A program made the position numbers and the translations under genes. The notes under the pieces are model-generated. The model saw nothing but the letters and a program-made list of their open reading frames with translations, had not been told where the DNA came from and ran no database searches. A stretch of DNA of 10,952 nucleotides from Rhodospirillaceae bacterium CCH5-H10 (GTDB taxonomy: Bacteria > Pseudomonadota > Alphaproteobacteria > Reyranellales > Reyranellaceae): positions 1 through 10,952 of the forward strand of contig LSKJ01000864.1 of NCBI GenBank assembly GCA_001557035.1. The letters run 5' to 3'. Positions within the stretch are counted from its first letter, which is position 1. Each line of letters starts with the position of its first letter. Shown in pieces: positions 1-5,695 of this stretch.

Positions 1-2
1 AC

Positions 3-242
3 ATTCGCGTCCAGACACTGGGCGCGCTGGGCGTGATCGACGGCTACCTGAAGGATGCGGGCCTCGATCGCACCCGCATCGTGAAGGCCGAGATCGTCGT
101 CACCGACCACGACAACAAGCCGGCCTTCGACGAGGCCTGGGCGACCTGGATGCCGGCCAATCATGGCCCGGTCCGCTCCTTCGTGCAGTCGGTGATGCCC
201 GAAGGCGACCTGATCGAGATCATCATCACGGCGGCGCTGTAG
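3..242 (+). CDS. RidA/YjgF-YER057c-UK114 family protein, C-terminal part (5' truncated by window edge)
   Basis: The reading frame is already open at the left edge and ends at TAG 240-242, giving the last 79 or so residues of a protein whose family is usually about 115-150 residues. RidA-family proteins form trimers; the founding members hydrolyse reactive enamine/imine intermediates released by PLP enzymes, while many paralogues serve dedicated catabolic pathways. The visible part matches the family's C-terminal half: a helix ending in a DAGLD turn, the strand IVKAEIVVTD, the helix FDEAWATWM, then HGPVRSFVQ with the Arg at the position of the carboxylate-binding Arg of RidA, and a final EIIITAA strand carrying the family's conserved Glu. 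Which RidA subgroup it belongs to cannot be decided without the N-terminus. An internal GTG at 33 is not taken as the start because the homology continues upstream of it. It runs in the same direction as the monooxygenase 64 bp downstream. Confidence 0.85.
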   Translation: MRVQTLGALGVIDGYLKDAGLDRTRIVKAEIVVTDHDNKPAFDEAWATWMPANHGPVRSFVQSVMPEGDLIEIIITAAL

Positions 243-306
243 CGGCGCCTGGAGGATTGCGGAAAGGCGAGTTGCCAGTCGGAATGGTTTCCGCAATGAA
301 GTCGGG

Positions 307-1791
307 ATGGACACGATCATCGCCCCGGCTTCGCAGAACCGCACAGCCTCTGAACATTTCGACGTGCTGATCGTCGGCGCCGGGCTTTCAGGCATTGGCG
401 CTGCCTGGCACCTGCAGAAGAACTGCCCGGGCAAGCGCTACGCCATTCTCGAGGGCCGTGCCGCGAGCGGCGGCACGTGGGACCTGTTCCGCTACCCCGG
501 CGTCCGTTCCGATTCCGACATGTACACGCTCGGCTACCGGTTCCGCCCGTGGAAGGACCCCAAGGCCATCGCCGACGGTCCTGCGATCCTGAGCTACATC
601 CGCGAGGTCGCGAGCGACCACGGCATCGACCGCCACATCCGCTACGGCCATCGCGTCGTCGGCGCTTCCTGGTCGACCCCGGACGCGAAGTGGACGGTCG
701 AGATCGACCGCGGCGACGAGCGCGTGTTCATCTCCTGCGGCTTCCTCTGGATGTGCAGCGGCTACTATCGCTACGAGGCGGGCTACCTGCCGGAGTTCCC
801 GGGCATCGATGGCTTCAGGGGCCGGGTCGTGCATCCCCAGCACTGGCCGCAGGATCTCGACTATGCCGGCAAGAAGGTGGTGGTGATCGGCAGCGGCGCC
901 ACCGCCGTGACGGTCGTGCCGTCGATGGCCGAGACTGCGGCGCACGTCACCATGCTCCAGCGCTCGCCCACCTACGTCGTGGCACGGCCGGCGCAGGACC
1001 CGATCGCGAACAAGCTGCGGCGCCGGCTGCCGCTCAAGCTCGCCTACATGCTGACGCGCTGGAAGAACGTGCTGCTCGGCATGTATTTCTACCAGATGTG
1101 CAAGCGCAAGCCGGAGAAGGTGAAGAGCCTGATTCTGGGCGGCGTGCGCCAGATGCTGGGACCGGACTACGACGTCGCCACGCACTTCACGCCGAAATAC
1201 AATCCCTGGGACCAGCGGCTCTGCCTGGTGCCCGATGCCGATCTCTTCCGCGCCATCCGCAAGAACAAGGCCTCGGTCGTGACCGACACGATCGAGACCT
1301 TCACGGAGAAGGGCATCAGGCTGAAGTCGGGTACGGAGCTGGAGGCCGATGTGGTCGTGACGGCGACCGGTCTCGTGGTGCAGCCGCTCGGCGGCGCAAA
1401 ACTGGTCGTGGACGGCAAGCCGGTGAAGCCCTCCGACACCATGATCTACAAGGGCATGATGTATTCGGACGTCCCGAATCTCGCGGCGGTGTTCGGCTAC
1501 ACCAACGCCTCGTGGACGCTGAAGGCCGATCTCGTCTGCGAATACGTCTGCCGCCTGCTGAACCATATGGACCGCAAGGGCTTCCGGCAGGCGACGCCGC
1601 ACAACAGCGACCCGACGCTCACCGAGGAGCCGTGGGTCAACTTCTCCTCCGGCTACATCCAGCGCGCGCTGCCGCACCAGCCCAAGCAGGGCAGCAAGCG
1701 GCCGTGGAAGCTCTACCAGAACTACGTGCTCGACCTGCTCACCCTTCGCCACGGTTCGGTAAAGGACAAGGCGATGGTGTTCACGAAGTAG
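307..1791 (+). CDS. ethA: EthA-like flavin-containing Baeyer-Villiger monooxygenase
   Basis: A 494-residue NADPH/FAD-dependent cytoplasmic monooxygenase that would insert one oxygen atom into ketones or oxidise S/N centres. Residues 24-29 form the FAD-binding GxGxxG (GAGLSG). Residues 170-181 fit the Baeyer-Villiger fingerprint FxGxxxHxxxWP exactly (F170, G172, H176, W180, P181). Residues 195-200 (GSGATA) form the NADP-binding second Rossmann motif, and a VVTATG motif follows near residue 350. Stretches such as GGTWDLFRYPG, RSDSDMYTLG, NPWDQRLCLVP and GYTNASWTLKADLV strongly resemble mycobacterial EthA/EtaA (Rv3854c), the activator of ethionamide, and the length is almost the same. The physiological substrate is unknown. 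The ATG at 307 is used because the Rossmann strand begins about 18 residues later; the ribosome-binding site is weak. The divergently transcribed TetR-type regulator (EthR) that accompanies ethA in mycobacteria is not seen here. Confidence 0.92.
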   Translation: MDTIIAPASQNRTASEHFDVLIVGAGLSGIGAAWHLQKNCPGKRYAILEGRAASGGTWDLFRYPGVRSDSDMYTLGYRFRPWKDPKAIADGPAILSYIREVASDHGIDRHIRYGHRVVGASWSTPDAKWTVEIDRGDERVFISCGFLWMCSGYYRYEAGYLPEFPGIDGFRGRVVHPQHWPQDLDYAGKKVVVIGSGATAVTVVPSMAETAAHVTMLQRSPTYVVARPAQDPIANKLRRRLPLKLAYMLTRWKNVLLGMYFYQMCKRKPEKVKSLILGGVRQMLGPDYDVATHFTPKYNPWDQRLCLVPDADLFRAIRKNKASVVTDTIETFTEKGIRLKSGTELEADVVVTATGLVVQPLGGAKLVVDGKPVKPSDTMIYKGMMYSDVPNLAAVFGYTNASWTLKADLVCEYVCRLLNHMDRKGFRQATPHNSDPTLTEEPWVNFSSGYIQRALPHQPKQGSKRPWKLYQNYVLDLLTLRHGSVKDKAMVFTK

Positions 1792-1800
1792 GATCCCCGC

Positions 1801-1869
1801 GTCATCCCGAGCGTATGCGAGAGATCCTTCTCGGGCTGGAAGGATCCCTCGGCTGCGCCTCGGGATGAC
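1801..1869. repeat. Dispersed palindromic intergenic repeat (GTCATCC...GGATGAC family), copy 1
   Basis: A perfect 11-bp inverted repeat, GTCATCCCGAG at 1801-1811 against CTCGGGATGAC at 1859-1869, encloses a second hairpin: GATCCTTC at 1823-1830 pairs with GAAGGATC at 1839-1846 around an 8-nt loop. It fills almost all of the 84-bp gap between two convergent genes. It shares its ends and the AAGGATCC core with the copy at 5637-5686, so the two belong to one family; similar GTCATCC/GGATGAC elements are common between genes in Rhodospirillales and Rhizobiales. In this position it could act as a two-way transcript end or 3' stabiliser. There is no strong T tract, only TTTT at 1873-1876 on the plus side, so it is not called an intrinsic terminator. 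Confidence 0.8.
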
Positions 1870-1875
1870 ACGTTT

Positions 1876-2655
1876 TCAAGTGATCGAGACTGTCACCGAG
1901 CCGAACGGGCCGAAGTCGGCGAGAAAGGTTTCGCCGGGCTTGGGCGCCAGCATCCCGGTGAGCGTGCCGGTGCTGACCATCTGGCCTTCCTTCATGCCGA
2001 CGCCGGTGCGCGACAATTCGTTGGCGAGCCAGGTGAGCGGAACCATCGGATGGTCGAGTGCGGCGGCGGCCGTGCCCTTGCGGCGCAGGCGGCCATTGGA
2101 CGAGAGCGTCGCCTCCTGGCCCGCAATGTCCCGGTTGCGCCAATCCTCGATGGCCTTGCCATAGACGATCGTGCCGGAGCCCGCGCCGTCGGCCAGGACG
2201 GCGGGCAGCGCCGGGAACGACGCGTCGTGGATGAAGCGGCACTCCGCGAGTTCCAGCCCCGGATGCAGCGACGCGACCGCGTCAGTGACTTCCTCGACCG
2301 TATAGGGCTTGTCGCGCGGCGGCAGATCGCGGCCCAGCTTCGCCTGGTACTCGACCTCGGGGATCGGGCTTGCAAGCGTTGCATGCACGGCGCTGTGCGG
2401 CGTTTCCTTCAGGAAATAAACGCGGCCGTAGATCGGCGAATCGGTCCGCAGAGCCAGCTGCATCTCCTCCTTCATCGCCGCGATCTTCCAGCCCAGAACC
2501 GGCCAGCCCAGCTCCTCGGCGACCATGCCGGCGATCCGATAGGCCGTCGCCTTGTCGGGCGGCACCAGATGCGGGGCGAGGCCGCTCTGGCCGCGATGTT
2601 CGCGGCGGAGCGCGGCGAGGAGACGGGCGAGTTCCCGTTGCGCGGTCATGTCCAT
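1876..2655 (-). CDS. 2-keto-4-pentenoate hydratase-type protein (MhpD / FAH superfamily)
   Basis: A 259-residue protein of the fumarylacetoacetate hydrolase-like superfamily, hydratase/decarboxylase branch. These cytoplasmic, divalent-metal enzymes add water to 2-hydroxypenta-2,4-dienoate (giving 4-hydroxy-2-oxovalerate) or decarboxylate 4-oxalocrotonate in meta-cleavage pathways. The expected metal ligands are present: E100-x-E102 in IPEVEYQAKLG, and E135 in HPGLELAECRF, spaced much as in E. coli MhpD. The GWKIA loop holds the usual active-site Lys (K57), and the C-terminal STGTLTG stretch is typical. The start at 2655 is supported by AAGGAA (minus strand, 2666-2661) five bases upstream; a second ATG lies two codons in. 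No ring-cleavage dioxygenase, aldolase or dehydrogenase of a meta pathway is nearby, so the pathway is unknown. It is divergent from the PEP mutase-like gene with only 33 bp between starts, suggesting joint control. Confidence 0.85.
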   Translation of the reverse strand: MDMTAQRELARLLAALRREHRGQSGLAPHLVPPDKATAYRIAGMVAEELGWPVLGWKIAAMKEEMQLALRTDSPIYGRVYFLKETPHSAVHATLASPIPEVEYQAKLGRDLPPRDKPYTVEEVTDAVASLHPGLELAECRFIHDASFPALPAVLADGAGSGTIVYGKAIEDWRNRDIAGQEATLSSNGRLRRKGTAAAALDHPMVPLTWLANELSRTGVGMKEGQMVSTGTLTGMLAPKPGETFLADFGPFGSVTVSIT

Positions 2656-2688
2656 CGGTGTTCCTTAGCAGAAAGCGGAGGAGACGAA
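2656..2688. promoter_or_regulatory. Compact divergent start region carrying opposed Shine-Dalgarno sites
   Basis: Only 33 bp separate the hydratase start codon (2655, minus) from the lyase-like start codon (2689, plus). The gap contains a minus-strand SD (AAGGAA, 2666-2661) and a plus-strand SD (GGAGGAG, 2677-2683). No room is left for two ordinary promoters, so each promoter must lie inside the other gene's 5' coding end. I did not identify -35/-10 boxes with confidence. Confidence 0.6.
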
Positions 2689-3504
2689 ATGCGGACGCAG
2701 GCGGAAAAGGGGCAGGTGTTTCGCGAACTGCACGAGCGGCCGGGTCTGCTGCTGCTGCCCAATCCCTGGGACGCCGGTACAGCCAAGCTGCTGCAGTCGC
2801 TGGGCTTCGAGGCGCTGGCGACGACCAGCCTCGGCATGTCGAATGCGCTGGGCCGTGTCGACGGCGACAATGCGGTGAGCCGTGACGAGCTGATCGAGAA
2901 CTGCCGTGTCATCGCGAGCGCGACCGACCTGCCGGTGAACGCCGATCTCGAGAACGGCTATGCCGACGATCCGAAGGAGGCGGCCACGATCCTTCGCGAT
3001 GCGGCGGCGGCCGGCATCGTCGGCGGCTCGATCGAGGATTGGAGCGGCGAGAAGATCTACGACTTCAATCATGCCGTGGAGCGCGTCGCGGCGGGCGCCG
3101 AGATGGCGCGCTCGCTGCCGGTGCCTTTCACCTTCACCGCGCGGGCCGAGAACCTGATCCGCGACGTGAAGGATCTCGACGATACGATCCGCCGCCTGCA
3201 GGCCTTCGAGAAGGCCGGCGCCGACGTGCTCTATGCGCCGGGCCTGCTCGACCTCGCCACCATGCGCACGGTTGCCTCGGCAGTGACGAAGCCGCTGAAC
3301 GCGGTGATGACCGGCGCGGACCCCAATCTCACGGCCGACCAGATCGCCGCGACGGGCGTGAAGCGCGTCAGCATCGGCGGCTCGCTCTCGCGGCTGGCGC
3401 TGGCGGCGTTCATGCGAGGCGCGAAGGAGATGAAGGCCGGCAGCTTCCTGTGGATGCGCGACACGATGCCGACCAGCGAGCTCAAGAAGGTATTCGGCGC
3501 CTAG
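2689..3504 (+). CDS. Isocitrate lyase/PEP mutase superfamily protein lacking the lyase cysteine
   Basis: A 271-residue TIM-barrel protein. Members of the superfamily make or break C-C or P-C bonds next to an enolate-stabilised carboxylate, with Mg2+. Visible landmarks are LLLPNPWDAG (residues 21-30), the metal-site segment NADLENGY with D86 and E88, GSIEDW (113-118) with E116 and D117, FTARAEN (149-155) with R152, GADVLYAPG, and KPLNAVM. The only cysteine is C72; the KKCGH loop Cys used by isocitrate and methylisocitrate lyases is absent, and so is the DKxxxxNS loop of true PEP mutase. It therefore belongs to the large unassigned branch (relatives include oxaloacetate decarboxylase- and phosphonopyruvate hydrolase-like proteins). 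The frame is open far upstream, but ATG 2689 is chosen because GGAGGAG at 2677-2683 precedes it by five bases and family homology begins there. Its TAG stop overlaps the stop of the convergent SnoaL-like gene. Confidence 0.88.
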   Translation: MRTQAEKGQVFRELHERPGLLLLPNPWDAGTAKLLQSLGFEALATTSLGMSNALGRVDGDNAVSRDELIENCRVIASATDLPVNADLENGYADDPKEAATILRDAAAAGIVGGSIEDWSGEKIYDFNHAVERVAAGAEMARSLPVPFTFTARAENLIRDVKDLDDTIRRLQAFEKAGADVLYAPGLLDLATMRTVASAVTKPLNAVMTGADPNLTADQIAATGVKRVSIGGSLSRLALAAFMRGAKEMKAGSFLWMRDTMPTSELKKVFGA

Positions 3505-3959
3505 GCGGCGCGGCGATACGGCAACTCGTCGAGAGCGGGAACCGGAGGGCCGCCGATCTGGCGCAGCAGCGCACCGAGGTCGTAGTGGAAGCGCTCGCTC
3601 ACCATGAGGCCGTCGCGGAAACCCAGAACCACCACGAACGGCTGCACGATCGTTCGGCCGGTCGGTTCGATGCCCAGGAAGCGGCCGATGTGACGGCCGT
3701 GCCATGTCGCCTCGGCCATGCACACGTCGTCATCGGTCCAGGCCGAGACCTGGCCCGGCCCGCGCTTTACCTCGACGTCGAAGGTGGTCCACCATTGGCG
3801 ATAATGCGCCGCGGCGCCGTCTCGGCCATGCCAGGTCTGCCCCGTGGCGAGATCGTCGAAGCGGCATTCGGGGTGAAGGGTGGCGAGCGTTGCATCCAGG
3901 TCCTGATTGTTCTCGGCCACGAGGTGGCGCCGGGCGAGTTCGGCTAGTGTGGAGTCCAA
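3501..3959 (-). CDS. SnoaL-like / NTF2-fold protein (ester cyclase-type)
   Basis: A 152-residue single-domain protein with the look of the SnoaL-like polyketide cyclase/ester cyclase family, a cone-shaped alpha+beta barrel. The N-terminal helix LARRHLVAENNQDLDATLATLHP is followed by a short strand and DGAAAHYRQWWTTF. The C-terminal half has the family's LGIEPTGRTIVQPF segment and the closing SERFHYDLGALLRQIG, close to the usual DxxxLLxQLG end. Substrate and reaction are unknown; many members are not cyclases. The start is set at TTG 3959 because GGAGG (minus strand, 3969-3965) lies five bases upstream and the homology begins there. The frame stays open to 4049, but that extension would read through the divergent promoter region and looks non-coding. 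It is divergent from the MarR gene, an arrangement typical of a regulator and its target. Confidence 0.82.
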   Translation of the reverse strand: MDSTLAELARRHLVAENNQDLDATLATLHPECRFDDLATGQTWHGRDGAAAHYRQWWTTFDVEVKRGPGQVSAWTDDDVCMAEATWHGRHIGRFLGIEPTGRTIVQPFVVVLGFRDGLMVSERFHYDLGALLRQIGGPPVPALDELPYRRAA

Positions 3960-4008
3960 GGGTTCCTCCGTTAGTGTTCGAGTACTGATATAATATAAGA
4001 GTGCTGAT
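3960..4008. promoter_or_regulatory. AT-rich divergent promoter/operator region between the SnoaL-like gene and marR
   Basis: This short stretch is strikingly AT-rich in otherwise GC-rich DNA. A direct repeat AGTRCTGATAT occurs at 3981-3991 and 4000-4010, 19 bp apart, the second copy running into the marR start codon. A perfect TATAAT lies at 3989-3994 on the plus strand, though without a good -35 and with a very short leader. On the minus strand TTGCGA (4019-4014) and TATATT (3997-3992) are 16 bp apart and fit a promoter for the SnoaL-like gene. Both promoter candidates overlap the repeats, as expected if MarR represses both directions. The assignments are inferred from sequence only. Confidence 0.55.
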
Positions 4009-4479
4009 ATGAATCGCAAGAGCACAGTCCCGGCGCCGGGCGAGGGCAAGCGCGGGCCGGAGGGCCATCTCGGCTATCTGGTGCGGCAGGCCCACGCGGC
4101 GGTGCGGGCGTCGATGGATAAGGCCCTCGCGGACCTCGACGTCACCCCGCCGCAGTTCGCGGTGCTGACCATGGTCGTGAGCTACCCCGGCGTCTCTGGC
4201 GCGGAGCTTGCTAGGCTTACCTTCCTGACACCGCAGACGATCAATGTGATCGTCCGCAACCTGGTCAGGGCCGGGCATGTGGAGAAGTCGGCCGATGCCA
4301 CGCACGGCCGCATCCTGCGGCTCCACGCGACGGTCCGGGGCGAGGCGCTGCTGAAGCGCTGCCGGGCCCGGGTCATGGAGATCGAGGGGCAGCTGGCGGG
4401 CTTGCTGGGGCGCGACGAGGAGCGGGTGGTGCGGGGATGGCTCGCCGCGGTTGGCGAGAAATTGACCGAAGAACGCTGA
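4009..4479 (+). CDS. MarR-family transcriptional regulator
   Basis: A 156-residue winged-helix protein that would bind DNA as a dimer and release it when a small, often aromatic or phenolic, ligand binds. After a charged N-terminal tail (1-18), the dimer helix LGYLVRQAHAAVRASMDKAL is followed by VTPPQFAVLTMV (45-56). The helix-turn-helix spans about 62-89, with recognition helix TPQTINVIVRNLVRAG, and the wing holds DATHGRILRLH (96-106). The C-terminal dimer helix follows. The start at ATG 4009 places the N-terminus at the usual point; the SD is weak. The gene is divergent from the SnoaL-like gene and lies 94 bp upstream of the transporter gene on the same strand, so it may control one or both. 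Effector and targets are not shown by the sequence. Confidence 0.9.
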   Translation: MNRKSTVPAPGEGKRGPEGHLGYLVRQAHAAVRASMDKALADLDVTPPQFAVLTMVVSYPGVSGAELARLTFLTPQTINVIVRNLVRAGHVEKSADATHGRILRLHATVRGEALLKRCRARVMEIEGQLAGLLGRDEERVVRGWLAAVGEKLTEER

Positions 4480-4573
4480 GTGCACTGCGCGCCGACTGTT
4501 GTAACATGAGGGTCACGAATGGCCTGTAGCTGCAGGCGTTCGACAGGGGCAGACAAACAGGGGGACCAACCAA

Positions 4574-5620
4574 ATGATCGATCGGACCATCTTCAGGCGC
4601 GCCACGCTGGCCGGCGCCGCCGCGCTCGCGATGTTCGGCCTGGCATCGCCGGCCTTCGCGCAGAAGACCAGGCTCACCGTCTACACCGCGCTGGAGAACG
4701 ACCAGCTCGATCCGTTCAAGAAGGCCTTCGAGGCCGACAATCCCACCATCGAGATCGCCTGGGTTCGCGACTCGACCGGCGTCGTCGCCGCCAAGCTGAT
4801 GGCCGAGAAGGACAATCCCCGCGCCGACATCATCTGGGGCCTCGCCGCATCGAACGTCGGCCTCATGGCGTCGATGGGCATGCTCGAACCCTATACGCCG
4901 GCCGGTTCCACTGCGCTCAACCCGATGTTCCTGAGCGGCAAGTCGCCCCAGACGTGGGTGGGCATGGACGCCTATCTCTCGCTGGTCTGCTTCAACACCG
5001 CCGAAGGCAAGAAGGGCAACAAGCCGGTCCCGACCAGCTGGGCCGACCTGATCAAGCCGGAGTACAAGGACTCGATCGTGATGCCGAACCCGGCTTCGTC
5101 GGGCACCGGCTACCTCACCATCGCGGCCTGGCTGCAGATCATGGGTGAGGAAGCGGGCTGGAAGTACATGGACGCGCTCCATCAGAACATCGCGCAGTAC
5201 ATCCATTCGGGTTCGGCGCCCTGCGTGCAGGCGGCCAAGGGCGAGCGCCTGATCGGCATCGGTCTCGACACCCGCGGCGCCTCGGAGAAGACCAAGGGCG
5301 CGCCGCTCGAACTGGTGATCCCGAAGGAAGGCCTGGGCTGGGAGCTCGAGGTCACGGCGATCGTCAAGGGCACCAAGAACCTCGACGCAGCCAAGAAGCT
5401 CGCCGACTGGGCGGCTTCCAAGAAGGCCAACGAGCTCTACGCCAAGACCTATCCGATCGTCGCCTATCCGGGCGTCGCCAACACGCCGCCGAACTATCCG
5501 CCGAACCTCGAGAAGGTGATGGTGAAGAACGACGTCGAGTGGATGGCCAAGAATCGCGATCGCATCCTCGCGGAGTGGACGAAGCGCTACGACGGCAAGT
5601 CGGCGCCGAAGGCCAAGTAA
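4574..5620 (+). CDS. phnS2: ABC transporter periplasmic binding protein, putative 2-aminoethylphosphonate type (PhnS2/AepX-like)
   Basis: A 348-residue extracytoplasmic solute receptor of the iron/phosphonate/spermidine cluster. The signal peptide covers residues 1-29: an RRATL stretch at 8-12 resembles a weak twin-arginine motif, a hydrophobic core follows, and a probable AFA|Q cleavage lies after residue 29. The mature part (TRLTVYTALENDQLDPFKKAF, WVRDSTGVVAAKL, ADIIWGLAAS, VGMDAYLSLVCFNT, PTSWADLIKPEYKD, IVMPNPASSGTGYLT, then GLGWELE and NELYAKTYPIVAYPGV) closely matches proteins annotated as the putative 2-aminoethylphosphonate receptor PhnS2, the family of experimentally studied AepX. 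GGGGA at 4560-4564 is the likely SD, nine bases before the ATG. ATPase and permease genes follow directly. The ligand is inferred from the family; no phosphonate-catabolism gene is visible here, so a different small anion is possible. Confidence 0.87.
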   Translation: MIDRTIFRRATLAGAAALAMFGLASPAFAQKTRLTVYTALENDQLDPFKKAFEADNPTIEIAWVRDSTGVVAAKLMAEKDNPRADIIWGLAASNVGLMASMGMLEPYTPAGSTALNPMFLSGKSPQTWVGMDAYLSLVCFNTAEGKKGNKPVPTSWADLIKPEYKDSIVMPNPASSGTGYLTIAAWLQIMGEEAGWKYMDALHQNIAQYIHSGSAPCVQAAKGERLIGIGLDTRGASEKTKGAPLELVIPKEGLGWELEVTAIVKGTKNLDAAKKLADWAASKKANELYAKTYPIVAYPGVANTPPNYPPNLEKVMVKNDVEWMAKNRDRILAEWTKRYDGKSAPKAK

Positions 5621-5636
5621 AACGCAGGCTTCCTGT

Positions 5637-5686
5637 TGTCATCCTGAGGCGAAGCCGAAGGATCCTTCGCTTCGCCCGGGATGACA
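5637..5686. repeat. Near-perfect 50-bp palindrome (GTCATCC...GGATGAC family), copy 2
   Basis: TGTCATCC at 5637-5644 pairs with GGATGACA at 5679-5686. Pairing continues inwards (T5645-G5678 wobble, G5646-C5677, G5648-C5676, GCGAAG 5649-5654 with CTTCGC 5670-5675) to a perfect 14-bp core CGAAGGATCCTTCG at 5656-5669. Only A5647 and C5655 are bulged, so the whole element can fold into one long hairpin in RNA. It lies 16 bp after the binding-protein stop codon and ends nine bases before the likely ATPase start. It is related to the element at 1801-1869. In this position it could protect the upstream receptor mRNA and lower expression of the downstream genes, as REP elements do in maltose-type operons; that role is an inference. 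Confidence 0.88.
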
Positions 5687-5695
5687 GTGATTCAC

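Noticed and set aside
388..1752. A 454-residue open frame on the minus strand opposite the monooxygenase gene
   Set aside because: The plus-strand frame has full-length family motifs; the antisense frame is rich in Arg, His, Val and Ala with no recognisable motif, as expected from GC-rich codon bias.
2050..2688. Long upstream extension of the lyase-like gene over the hydratase gene
   Set aside because: The extension is antisense to a real gene, and a strong Shine-Dalgarno site at 2677-2683 sets the start at 2689 where family homology begins.
3960..4049. N-terminal extension of the SnoaL-like gene to an upstream start at 4049
   Set aside because: It would cross the divergent AT-rich promoter and the marR start; TTG 3959 has a well-placed GGAGG and matches the family's N-terminus.
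5681..5695. ATG 5681 as the ATPase start
   Set aside because: It lies in the last bases of the dispersed palindrome, so the extra five codons derive from the repeat; ATG 5696 begins the conserved N-terminus.
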